NCBI RefSeq assembly: GCF_014217995.1
Contig: NZ_CP041617.1
Span: forward strand, 1,178,001 to 1,242,000
Reading direction: 5' to 3'
Source of the DNA: Campylobacter vulpis
GTDB lineage: Bacteria > Campylobacterota > Campylobacteria > Campylobacterales > Campylobacteraceae
Length of the DNA stretch: 64,000 nt
A program made the translations under genes and the position numbers. Below the pieces are notes generated by a model. That model did no database searches, had not been told where the DNA came from, and was given only the letters and a program-made list of their open reading frames with translations. The first letter of the stretch is position 1, and each line of letters opens with the position of its first letter. Positions 36,681 through 44,637 of the stretch are shown here, one piece after another.

Positions 36681-37607
36681 ATGAAAAAGCTCATTATAGC
36701 GACAAGAAAAAGTCCCCTAGCCTTATGGCAGAGTGAATTTATAGCAGACATTTTACGCAAAACGCACGGCATAGAAGTGTGCTTAGAGGGCTTTAGCACC
36801 AAAGGCGACATTTTGCTTGATAGCCCCTTAGCCAAAATAGGCGGTAAAGGACTCTTTACAAAAGAGCTTGAAAATGCTATGTTGGAAAATAAAGCGCATT
36901 TAGCCGTGCATAGCTTAAAAGATGTGCCTAGCTTCTTACCGCAAGGCTTAGTTTTAGCCGCACTTAGCGTAAGAGAAGATGATACAGACGCACTTTTAAG
37001 TGAGCTTTATGAAAACCTAAACGCCCTACCGCAAAATGCTAAAGTCGGCACGACAAGCTTAAGGCGTAAAATGCAGCTTCTATCCTTGCGTCCTGATTTG
37101 CAAATCATAAATTTGAGAGGAAATATCAACTCCCGTCTCGAAAAGCTTAAAAAAGGCGAATTTGACGCTATCATTTTAGCAAGTGCGGGGGTAAAAAGGC
37201 TAGGACTTGAAAAAGAGCTTAAATTTATTTATCAATTTAGCAAAGATGAGCTTGTCCCAGCCGCTACGCAAGGAATTTTAGGCATACAAAGCAAAGATAA
37301 TAGCGAAATTTTAACCTTACTTGCGTGTTTAAATGATGAAAAATCCCTCATTGAAAGCAAGATAGAAAGGGATTTTATCCGCACTTTAGAGGGGGGGTGT
37401 CAAGTGCCTATTGGTATTAATGCGGAGTTAATGGGAGAGCAAATCACCGTGCGTTCTATCTTAGGGCTTCCTAATGGCAAAGAAATCTTAAGGGATAAAA
37501 GAATTATTTTGAAGAAAAATTATCAAAATTTTGGAGAAAATTTAGCACTTGAATTTATCAAAAAAGGTGCTAAAGAGCTTTTAAAAAGAGCGGAGGCTAT
37601 GCTGTGA
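36681..37607 (+). CDS. hemC: Hydroxymethylbilane synthase (porphobilinogen deaminase)
   Basis: Encodes 308 residues. Joins four porphobilinogens into hydroxymethylbilane for heme. N-terminal ATRKSPLALWQ; central GTTSLRRKMQL, then INLRGNINSRLEKL; the dipyrromethane cofactor attaches to Cys240 in EGGCQVPIG. AAAGGGA precedes the ATG. It overlaps ubiD by four bases (GTGA). Confidence 0.95.
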   Translation: MKKLIIATRKSPLALWQSEFIADILRKTHGIEVCLEGFSTKGDILLDSPLAKIGGKGLFTKELENAMLENKAHLAVHSLKDVPSFLPQGLVLAALSVREDDTDALLSELYENLNALPQNAKVGTTSLRRKMQLLSLRPDLQIINLRGNINSRLEKLKKGEFDAIILASAGVKRLGLEKELKFIYQFSKDELVPAATQGILGIQSKDNSEILTLLACLNDEKSLIESKIERDFIRTLEGGCQVPIGINAELMGEQITVRSILGLPNGKEILRDKRIILKKNYQNFGENLALEFIKKGAKELLKRAEAML

Positions 37608-39403
37608 GACGCTTTATAGAACTTTTAAGACAAAATGAGTTATTGAAAATCATTGATGAGCCTTTAGATGTGGAGCTTGAAATCCCCCACATCGCTTACA
37701 TCGAGGCGAAAAAATTTGAAGAGGGAAAGGCGCTACTTTTCACCCAGCCCATAAGAGACAAAAAAGCCTATAAATATCCTGTTTTGATGAATACTTTTTG
37801 CAATAAAAAGGCTTTAAATTTAGCCCTAACGCGTGATTATGAAGAAGTAGCAAATGAGATTTCACAGCTAACTAAGCTTCATATCCCCACGAGCTTAAAA
37901 GCTAAATTTGACTTTTTTACCAAACTTTCAAAATTGCGTTTTGCTCCGCCTAAAAGGTTTAAGAAAGAAAAAGCACTTTATCATTATGAAATTGTATCAA
38001 GCCTAGAGGACTTACCCATTTTAAAAACTTGGAGTTTAGACGCTGCACCTTTCATCACTATGGGGCAAGTTTATACGCAAAGCCTTGATAAAAGTCAAAA
38101 TAATCTTGGAATGTATCGTTTGCAAGTAAGTGGCAAAAACGAGCTTTTAATGCACTGGCAAATTCATAAAGATGGGGCATTATTTTATAACGAATACAAA
38201 AAAGCAGGACTTTCTAAAATGCCCGTTAGCATAGCCATAGGAGGCGACCCGCTTTACATTTGGTGTGGGCAAGCACCGCTTCCAAAGGGTATTTTTGAGC
38301 TTTTGCTTTATGGCTTTATCAAAAAGCAAAATGCAAGGCTTACACCGTGTGAAAATGGGATTTTCGTGCCTTATGATAGTGATTTTGTGATTGAGGGTTA
38401 TGTGGATTTAGAAAATTTTAAGCTTGAAGGTCCTTTTGGCGACCATACAGGCTTTTATACCCCACCTGAGCTTTTTCCTGTGATGAAAGTCGATAAAATT
38501 TATGCAAAAAAAGACGCCGTCTATCAAGCCACTGTGGTTGGAAAGCCACCTTTAGAAGATAGAGTGATGGGGCTTGGGACTGAACGCATTTTTTTACCAC
38601 TTTTGCAAACAACTACTCCTGATTTAATCGACTATAAAATGCCAGAAAATGGCGTCTTTCACAATCTCATCTTAGCTAAAATTCACACGCACTACCCAGC
38701 CCACGCACAGCAAATTATGCACGCACTTTGGGGTGTGGGGCAAATGAGTTTTGTGAAACACGCTCTTTTTGTGGATAAAGACGCCCCCAATTTGGAAGAT
38801 TATGAGAGCTTAATCCCCTATATTTTAAACCGCTTTGATGTAAATAAAATTTATATCTCACAAGGCATTTGCGACCAGCTTGACCACGCTTCTCCTAATG
38901 CTTGTTTTGGCGGTAAGGCAGCCCTTGATGCAACTTGTCATTTTAAGGCAGAAGAGCTTGAAATCTTAAGCGATGAAATGCTAAAAAGTCTTTTTGAAAA
39001 AGAATTACAAATCCACGCTTTAAAGCAGTTTTATACAGAGTGTAAAAGCCCTATTGTGTGCATTTTGCTGGATAAAAAAGAAAAGATTGAAGAAAGTTTT
39101 ACCAAGCTTTTAAAATACAAAAAGCATTTTAGAATTTGCGTCTTTTTAGATAAAGAAAATCACCTAGAAAACCCTTATATGCTAGTATGGAGAGTGGTTA
39201 ATAATCTAGACGCACAAAGAGACATTTTTATCCAAAATGAGCGCGTAGGCTTAAATGCCACAGCGAAAAACGAATTTGAAGACTATCAAAGAAAATGGCC
39301 AAAGCAAACAGACTGCTCTCAAAAAGTAGTGGAAAATCTCATCTTGCGTAATATTATCGAGGAAGACACAAAGCTTTTTAAACAATTTGAAATTTTTGGC
39401 TAA
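37604..39403 (+). CDS. ubiD: UbiD-family decarboxylase (menaquinone pathway type)
   Basis: Encodes 599 residues. Prenyl-FMN-dependent decarboxylase. Typical features: LGMYRLQVSGKNELLMHWQ, EGPFGDHTGFYTPPE with the active-site acids, and GKPPLEDRVMGLGTERIFLPLL. In epsilonproteobacteria, which lack ubiquinone, the member beside heme genes is thought to act in menaquinone (futalosine-type) synthesis. Longer than E. coli UbiD (about 497) because of an extra C-terminal region after residue 480. The start is GTG, overlapping hemC. A terminator straddles its stop. Confidence 0.85.
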   Translation: MRRFIELLRQNELLKIIDEPLDVELEIPHIAYIEAKKFEEGKALLFTQPIRDKKAYKYPVLMNTFCNKKALNLALTRDYEEVANEISQLTKLHIPTSLKAKFDFFTKLSKLRFAPPKRFKKEKALYHYEIVSSLEDLPILKTWSLDAAPFITMGQVYTQSLDKSQNNLGMYRLQVSGKNELLMHWQIHKDGALFYNEYKKAGLSKMPVSIAIGGDPLYIWCGQAPLPKGIFELLLYGFIKKQNARLTPCENGIFVPYDSDFVIEGYVDLENFKLEGPFGDHTGFYTPPELFPVMKVDKIYAKKDAVYQATVVGKPPLEDRVMGLGTERIFLPLLQTTTPDLIDYKMPENGVFHNLILAKIHTHYPAHAQQIMHALWGVGQMSFVKHALFVDKDAPNLEDYESLIPYILNRFDVNKIYISQGICDQLDHASPNACFGGKAALDATCHFKAEELEILSDEMLKSLFEKELQIHALKQFYTECKSPIVCILLDKKEKIEESFTKLLKYKKHFRICVFLDKENHLENPYMLVWRVVNNLDAQRDIFIQNERVGLNATAKNEFEDYQRKWPKQTDCSQKVVENLILRNIIEEDTKLFKQFEIFG

Positions 39404-39424
39404 ATTTAGCCAAACTTTTCTTTT
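39395..39424 (+). terminator. Terminator overlapping the ubiD stop
   Basis: Perfect inverted repeat TTTGGCTAAA / TTTAGCCAAA (39,395-39,414) spanning the ubiD TAA, followed by CTTTTCTTTT. It insulates the flagellar genes that follow. Confidence 0.75.
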
Positions 39425-39444
39425 ACCTTACTTTTTAACATCAC

Positions 39445-39460
39445 TTGGCACACTTTTTGC
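39445..39460 (+). promoter_or_regulatory. Sigma-54 (-24/-12) promoter for flaG-fliD-fliS
   Basis: TTGGCAC, five bases, TTGC: an exact match to the sigma-54 consensus (TGGCAC-N5-TTGC), followed by T. It lies about 105 bases upstream of flaG. FlgR, encoded at 15,629-16,924, is the expected activator. Confidence 0.8.
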
Positions 39461-39526
39461 TTATCATTTGTAAAGAAAATTTTTAAATTTTTGCGTTTTT
39501 AGGTATTTAGAAAATTTTCATTTAGT

Positions 39527-39532
39527 CGATAT
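39527..39532 (+). promoter_or_regulatory. Possible sigma-28 (FliA) -10 element for flaG
   Basis: CGATAT, the core of the Campylobacter FliA -10 box, 32 bases upstream of flaG. The -35 part is not clear (TTTAGAAAA region at about 39,507), so this is tentative. Confidence 0.35.
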
Positions 39533-39563
39533 AAAGAATAGAAATTTTAAAAAGGACTTTAAA

Positions 39564-39929
39564 ATGGAAATATCGAAGGCAATGACTCAGCAGCAAATGG
39601 ACCTGACTTCAAGTATGAAAAGTCAAAATTCCAGCACTGCAAACGCCCCTAAAATCGAGGCGGATAACAAGACAAATACGCAAGGTGAGCAAGGAAAGCA
39701 AAGCTTTGCAGAGCAGTTGCAAGAGCTTTCTACGAAGCTTAATGGGCAAATGGAAGCCCTAGGCACAAATGTGCGTTTTGGCTATAACGATAAGATAAAT
39801 TCAATGTATCTTAGCGTTACGGAAAGGACCACAGGCAAAGAGATACGCCAAATCCCAAGCGAAGAGGCGATGCGACTAGCCGAGCACTTTAAAGAAGTGG
39901 TTGGTATGATATTCGATAAGGAGAGTTAA
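39564..39929 (+). CDS. flaG: Flagellar protein FlaG
   Basis: Encodes 121 residues. A disordered, Gln/Ser/Lys-rich N-terminal half, then the FlaG domain (LNGQMEALGTNVRFGYNDKI, then VTERTTGKEIRQIPSEEAMRLAEHFKE). FlaG influences filament length; the mechanism is unclear. It has AAAAGGAC as ribosome site and is followed after one base by fliD. Confidence 0.9.
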   Translation: MEISKAMTQQQMDLTSSMKSQNSSTANAPKIEADNKTNTQGEQGKQSFAEQLQELSTKLNGQMEALGTNVRFGYNDKINSMYLSVTERTTGKEIRQIPSEEAMRLAEHFKEVVGMIFDKES

Positions 39930-39930
39930 A

Positions 39931-41865
39931 ATGGCACTAGGAACTTTATCAAGCTTAGGCTTTGCTTCAGGGGTTTTGACCCAAGAGACCATTGACAAAT
40001 TAAAAAAAGCAGAAGAGGCAGGGAGGATAGATCCTTACAAAAAAAAGATAGAAGAAAACGCTGCCAAACAAAAGGATTTAACTGAAATCAAGACTAAACT
40101 TTTAGCCTTTCAAACTGCTGTTTCTTCACTAGGAGACGCCACAGCCTTTGCGGCTAGAAAGGTAAGCTCTAGCATTAAGGACAACCCAGCCGCAAGTTTA
40201 AGTGCAGATGCGGGTGTGGCTTTACAAAGTATGAAAGTTAATGTAACTCAACTTGCTGAAAAAGATGTGTATCAAAGCAAAGCCCTTGCAACAGATAGTG
40301 GGGTTATCAATGCAAACTTAAACGGGGAAGCCAAACTTACCTTTTTTCAAAATGGTAAAGAATATACCGTAACCATAGATAAAACGACTACTTACAGAGA
40401 CCTAGCGGATAAAATTACCACTGCAAGTGATGGTAACATCGTCGCTAAAATCATCAACACAGGCGAAAAGCCTGATGGATACCGTTTAAGCCTTTCTAGC
40501 AAGGAAACAGGCGAGGAAAATGCAATCAGCTTTTATCCGGGAAGTAAAGAAACAACTACACAAAATGGAGTATCTAAAACAGAATATAAAGAAAACGAGG
40601 AAGCTAAGAAAATTTTTACAAATTTAGGTTGGGAGCTTAACACTAGCACTTCTTTAAAACCTGAAGATGTGGAGAAAAATAAAACAGGCTATGGCATCAA
40701 AGACCAAGCTAATCACCTCAAAAAAGCACAAAATGCAGAATTTACAATGGACGGCATCAAAATGATACGCCCAAGTAATACCATAACCGACCTAGCCGTG
40801 GGCTTAACTCTCACGCTTAATAAAACAGGCGAAGTGAATTTCGAAGTCCAGCAAGATACCGAAGCCATAACAAAGGCTATGGAAGACTTAGTTAATGCCT
40901 ATAATGACCTCGTAGCAAATCTTAACGCCTCAACAGACTTTAACACAGAAACAGGCACAAAAGGAACCTTACAAGGTGTTAGCGAAGTCAATAGCATACG
41001 CTCTACCCTCATCTCCGCTCTTTTTGACTCTGTGCCTGTGGAGGGTGTCGTCAAAGATAAAAATGGCAATGATATGAAAACGACCGTTATGCTTTCTATG
41101 CAAGATTTCGGGCTTAAGATAAGTGAGAGTGGGAATTTAAGCTTTATAAAAAGCGATTTTGAGAAAAAGATGAAAGAGGATATCTCCTTTGCGGAGGGCT
41201 TTTTCGCTGGGATTACAAAATATAAGGACATCGACCACGCGGGACAAACCGTTGAAACAAAAGACAAAGATAAAATAAAAGAAGAAGAATTTGGACTAGG
41301 CGATTTTAAAATCGTCTTTAATTATGAAACCTATGATTTATCCAAAACAAAGGACGGAAAGCGTTTCAAGCCAACAGGTAATAGTGTGCAAGAAAAAATG
41401 CAAAGCTTGGTTGATCATATCAACTCCCTTGGCATAGACGGACTAAGCGTTAAGCTTGAAGAAGTGAAACAAAGCGGAGTTGATGGCTTTAAAATCAAAT
41501 TCCACAGCGAAAATGGCTCTGATTTTGCTATCGAGGGGAAAGAGGATTTACTAAAGCAATTTGGCTTAAGTGCGACTAAAATCACAGCCCAGCCTATCGA
41601 GGGAAAAGGAATTTTCGCCCAGCTTAAAAGCACGCTTGAGGGTATGACGGGCAAAAATGGCTCTATCACAAAATATGACGATGGTCTAACTAAAGACACA
41701 GAGGCACTTAACAAATCTAAAGACTCCACGCAAGAGATGATTAACAAAAGGTTTGAAACAATGCAAATGCAATTTTTACAATATGAAGTCATCTTAAACA
41801 GACTTAACACGCAGCTTAATACCATAAGTAATATGATAAACGCTGCAAATCAAAACAATAATTAA
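39931..41865 (+). CDS. fliD: Flagellar filament cap protein FliD
   Basis: Encodes 644 residues. Forms the cap at the filament tip that folds incoming flagellin. FliD N-domain (residues about 1-110: LGFASGVLTQETIDKLKKAEE, with a helical segment) and FliD C-domain ending with a long helix (MQMQFLQYEVILNRLNTQLNTISNMI) are clear; the middle holds the variable outer domains. Length matches Campylobacter FliD. It is exported by the flagellar apparatus, so no signal peptide is expected. Confidence 0.94.
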   Translation: MALGTLSSLGFASGVLTQETIDKLKKAEEAGRIDPYKKKIEENAAKQKDLTEIKTKLLAFQTAVSSLGDATAFAARKVSSSIKDNPAASLSADAGVALQSMKVNVTQLAEKDVYQSKALATDSGVINANLNGEAKLTFFQNGKEYTVTIDKTTTYRDLADKITTASDGNIVAKIINTGEKPDGYRLSLSSKETGEENAISFYPGSKETTTQNGVSKTEYKENEEAKKIFTNLGWELNTSTSLKPEDVEKNKTGYGIKDQANHLKKAQNAEFTMDGIKMIRPSNTITDLAVGLTLTLNKTGEVNFEVQQDTEAITKAMEDLVNAYNDLVANLNASTDFNTETGTKGTLQGVSEVNSIRSTLISALFDSVPVEGVVKDKNGNDMKTTVMLSMQDFGLKISESGNLSFIKSDFEKKMKEDISFAEGFFAGITKYKDIDHAGQTVETKDKDKIKEEEFGLGDFKIVFNYETYDLSKTKDGKRFKPTGNSVQEKMQSLVDHINSLGIDGLSVKLEEVKQSGVDGFKIKFHSENGSDFAIEGKEDLLKQFGLSATKITAQPIEGKGIFAQLKSTLEGMTGKNGSITKYDDGLTKDTEALNKSKDSTQEMINKRFETMQMQFLQYEVILNRLNTQLNTISNMINAANQNNN

Positions 41866-41874
41866 GGATAAACA

Positions 41875-42255
41875 ATGGAAAATAATCTAGCTTACAGCGT
41901 TTATTCAGAGTCGCAAGTGGGGATAGAATCCCCACAAAGATTAGTTGAGATGCTTTATGAGGGAATTTTACGCTTTTGTGCCAGAGCCAAACACGCTATA
42001 AGAAATGAAGACATCGAGCAAAGGGTGTATTTCATCAAACGCGTAACGGCGATTTTCATAGAACTGACAAATAATTTAGACTATGAAAAGGGTGGCGAGG
42101 TCGCCTTTTACCTAGCGGGACTTTACACAAGGGAAATTCAGCTTTTATCCTTAGCAAATTTAGAAAATAGTGAAGAAAAAATCGATGAAGTCATTAATGT
42201 AACTAAAGGACTTTTAGAAGCGTGGAGAGAAGTGCATAGCAATGAAAATCAATGA
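41875..42255 (+). CDS. fliS: Flagellin export chaperone FliS
   Basis: Encodes 126 residues, all helical. FliS binds the C-terminus of flagellin before export. Family features: AYSVYSESQVGIESPQRLVEMLYEGILRF, then LTNNLDYEKGGEVAFYLAGLYTREIQLL. AAGGA precedes the ATG, and the end overlaps the next small gene by 14 bases. Confidence 0.93.
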   Translation: MENNLAYSVYSESQVGIESPQRLVEMLYEGILRFCARAKHAIRNEDIEQRVYFIKRVTAIFIELTNNLDYEKGGEVAFYLAGLYTREIQLLSLANLENSEEKIDEVINVTKGLLEAWREVHSNENQ

Positions 42256-42511
42256 GTGGATAAAGGAATTTAAACTCGCTCTTATAGAAGAAGATGCCGA
42301 TAAGATAGAAGCCTTATCTTCTACGCTTGATTTGAAAGCTATGGTTGAGAATTTAGACGATGATGAAAGCTTAAAAGAGAATTTAAACACCCTGCTTTCT
42401 CAACTAGAAGCCCTTTTAAAAGAAGCAACTAAGCTCATTGGAGCTAAAAAAGACTATCAAGCCACAGAATTACAAAAATTTCAAAAGGCTCTTCATTACA
42501 TCAAAGCATAG
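42242..42511 (+). CDS. Small helical protein after fliS
   Basis: Encodes 89 residues, acidic, probably three helices (EWIKEFKLALIEEDADKIEAL, then SLKENLNTLLSQLEALLKEAT). No domain is recognised; the position after fliS suggests a helper in flagellar assembly. It overlaps fliS by 14 bases. Its stop codon (42,509-42,511) lies inside the 3' end of the RNase P RNA gene on the other strand. From memory, C. jejuni has a gene like this at the same place (Cj0550). Confidence 0.75.
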   Translation: MKINEWIKEFKLALIEEDADKIEALSSTLDLKAMVENLDDDESLKENLNTLLSQLEALLKEATKLIGAKKDYQATELQKFQKALHYIKA

Positions 42512-42820
42512 CGATAAGCCGAGTTCTGTCGTGAATGCTCATTTATCTAGTTTTGTTTTTACAAACAAAATCAAGCGAAGGGTTAAAATAAAGACGATAA
42601 CCACCCCTTCTTGCTGCACATTGGGTTTACATAGCCGACTTTGTTACCAAAATCGCTGGTAGGCTCTTACCCTGCCGTTTCACCTTTTCCGCTTTTGCGG
42701 TAGTTTGCTTTCTGTTGCACTATCCCTTAGATCACTCTAGCCATCTGTTAGATGGAATGCTTGTCTTTTGCAGCTCGGACTTTCCTCTTCTTGCGAAGCG
42801 AGCATTTACTATGCTTTGAA
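42500..42820 (-). ncRNA. rnpB: RNase P catalytic RNA
   Basis: The minus strand contains the universal core GAGGAAAGTCCGAGCTGC near the 5' end (about 42,768-42,785), GGTGAAACGGCAGGGTAAGA in the middle, and ACGACAGAACTCGGCTTATC near the 3' end. I set the ends by pairing the terminal P1 helix: 5' TCAAAGCATAG (42,809-42,819) with 3' CTATGCTTTGA (42,501-42,511). A second helix, AATGCTC with GAGCATT, fits P2. About 320 nt, normal for bacterial type A. The 3' end overlaps the stop codon of the convergent gene at 42,242. This RNA explains most of the 394-base gap to 42,905. Confidence 0.92.
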
Positions 42821-42826
42821 ATGTGA

Positions 42827-42832
42827 ATTTTA
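42827..42832 (-). promoter_or_regulatory. Probable -10 box for rnpB
   Basis: The minus strand reads TAAAAT, placed so that transcription would begin about seven bases on, at the start of the predicted P1 helix. Confidence 0.5.
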
Positions 42833-42875
42833 ATCAATTAATCTTAATGCAAAAACAAATTTACTTTTTTTATTT

Positions 42876-42881
42876 TATAAT
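42876..42881 (+). promoter_or_regulatory. -10 box for the pyruvyl transferase-like gene
   Basis: TATAAT, 25 bases upstream of the ATG at 42,906, which has AAAGGAG as its ribosome site. Confidence 0.6.
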
Positions 42882-42905
42882 TTTTAACTTTTTAAAGGAG
42901 TTTTA

Positions 42906-44012
42906 ATGCTAAGAAAATTAAAAAATAAAAAAAGTGTTTTTTTTAAAAAACTTCGTGATGCGCTTGAGCTTGATAAAATTCAAAAAAATTTAGAACTTAT
43001 AGAAAGAAGGCAATTTTTACACCTTTTTACGCAAAGTATGCAAAATGCTACCAAAAAAGACTTCAAGGCAAATCATTTTGTGCTATTTGACTACTCTCAT
43101 CATACGCATTTAGGCTATCATAATTTGGGTGATTTTATCCAAACTATCGCCACAAAAACAGCCATTAAAAAGAATTTTTCTAAGGTGGAATTTGAATATT
43201 CCAGCAGTGAAAGCCTGATGTTTAAGCAAGGTGGAGGCATAGTTATTATGCAAGGCTATTTCTCTCTTAGTAATAATTTTCTCCCGCCACCTAGCCTTTT
43301 ATGTGTTTTCATCGGCACACATTTTAACCCTAGTGCGATGAATTTTATACAATTTTTTAACGCACATTTTCCACATTATTTCAAAAATAAAGACTTAGGA
43401 TGTAGGGATAATTTTACTTTGGAATTTTGTCAAAAAATGGGCTTTAATGCCTATCTTTCAAGATGCTTAACCTTAACTTTAGATAAGAGAGAAAAAAGCG
43501 AAACGCAAAGTGTGATTTTTTTAGTCAATGTTGATGAGGATTTAATGCCTTTTATCCCTCAAAATTTACGCGAAAACGCTGAATTTATCAATCAAAAATC
43601 CATTAAAATAGAAGATGAGCCAAACTATACTCAAGAGCATTTTTTTGAAAAAACGCAAAATTTACTTAAGCGTTACAAAAACGAAGCCAAACTCATCATC
43701 ACCACAGGACTTCACATCGCCTCACCTTGCACGGCTATGGGAATTCCTGTAATTTTAATCGCACAAAATGAAGAACAACTTAACCGCTTTTCAGCCCTAA
43801 AGGGCATTATCCCCATTTATACTAAAAAAGATTTGGAGCAAAATGCGGTTGATTTTTCTCCTAAAGTGCCAAATATCGAAGATTTAAAAGAGGCTATGCT
43901 AGAAAATGTCAAGCTAAGCATTGATAAAGAACGAGGCAAGGAGATAGATACTCAAAAGCTCAAAAAATTACGCGAATTTATAGCAACTTATAAAACAAGT
44001 CGTTTTCATTAA
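42906..44012 (+). CDS. Polysaccharide pyruvyl transferase-like protein
   Basis: Encodes 368 residues, cytoplasmic. The pattern of the polysaccharide pyruvyl transferase family is visible: NLGDFIQTIATKTAI, GCRDNFTLEFCQKMGFNAYL, and late ITTGLHIASPCTAMGIPVI. Members add ketal-linked pyruvate to sugars, though many family proteins act on other glycans. No other carbohydrate gene is nearby: it sits alone between rnpB and efp. The basic N-terminus (LRKLKNKKSVFFKKLRD) may bind membrane or partner proteins. Confidence 0.7.
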   Translation: MLRKLKNKKSVFFKKLRDALELDKIQKNLELIERRQFLHLFTQSMQNATKKDFKANHFVLFDYSHHTHLGYHNLGDFIQTIATKTAIKKNFSKVEFEYSSSESLMFKQGGGIVIMQGYFSLSNNFLPPPSLLCVFIGTHFNPSAMNFIQFFNAHFPHYFKNKDLGCRDNFTLEFCQKMGFNAYLSRCLTLTLDKREKSETQSVIFLVNVDEDLMPFIPQNLRENAEFINQKSIKIEDEPNYTQEHFFEKTQNLLKRYKNEAKLIITTGLHIASPCTAMGIPVILIAQNEEQLNRFSALKGIIPIYTKKDLEQNAVDFSPKVPNIEDLKEAMLENVKLSIDKERGKEIDTQKLKKLREFIATYKTSRFH

Positions 44013-44031
44013 GTTTTAAAAGAATTTTAGC

Positions 44032-44037
44032 TAAAAT
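44032..44037 (+). promoter_or_regulatory. Probable -10 box for efp-uvrA
   Basis: TAAAAT preceded by TTTTAGC, about 30 bases upstream of efp. Confidence 0.5.
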
Positions 44038-44067
44038 ACGCTTTTTAATTTAACAAAAGGAAAAATG

Positions 44068-44637
44068 ATGGCAACTTACGCAATGGGTGATTTAAAAAAA
44101 GGACTTAAGATAGAAATTGACGGCGTTCCGTTTAAGATAGTGGAGTATCAGCATGTAAAACCGGGTAAAGGACCTGCTTTTGTCCGCGTGAAAATCAAAT
44201 CTTTCATAGATGGCAAGGTTTTGGAAAAAACTATCCACGCAGGAGATAAATGCGAAGCTCCAAATTTAGAACAAAAAACGATGCAATATCTTTATGATGA
44301 TGGCGAAAATTGTCAATTTATGGATACGCAAAGTTATGAGCAAGTGGCAATTAGTGATGATGATGTGGGCGAGGCGAAAAAATGGCTACTTGATGGTATG
44401 ATGGTCGAGGTGCTTTTTCATAACGGCAAAGCCATAGGCGTGGAAGTGCCTCAAGTAGTTGAGCTTAAAATCATCGAAACTGCCCCAAATTTCAAGGGCG
44501 ACACGCAAGGCTCAAACAAAAAACCCGCTACACTTGAAACAGGTGCTGTGGTGCAAATCCCTTTTCACGTGCTTGAGGGTGAGGTCATTAGAGTAGATAC
44601 AACAAGGGGCGAATATATAGAAAAAGCAAATAAATAA
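44068..44637 (+). CDS. efp: Translation elongation factor P
   Basis: Encodes 189 residues in three beta-barrel domains. Relieves ribosome stalling at polyproline stretches. The loop [10 protein letters not shown] at residues 31-40 contains Lys34, the position modified in many bacteria. C-terminal signature [24 protein letters not shown]. Of two consecutive Met codons, the second gives the known N-terminus ([12 protein letters not shown]). The stop overlaps the uvrA start. Confidence 0.95.
   Translation: MATYAMGDLKKGLKIEIDGVPFKIVEYQHVKPGKGPAFVRVKIKSFIDGKVLEKTIHAGDKCEAPNLEQKTMQYLYDDGENCQFMDTQSYEQVAISDDDVGEAKKWLLDGMMVEVLFHNGKAIGVEVPQVVELKIIETAPNFKGDTQGSNKKPATLETGAVVQIPFHVLEGEVIRVDTTRGEYIEKANK

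Noticed and set aside
37391-37397. Run of seven G in hemC as a phase-variable tract
   Set aside because: Too short to be hypermutable, and it falls on the conserved EGGC cofactor motif.
40899-41825. Two long minus-strand frames within fliD
   Set aside because: Antisense shadows of a clearly coding gene, with low-complexity Ser/Leu composition.
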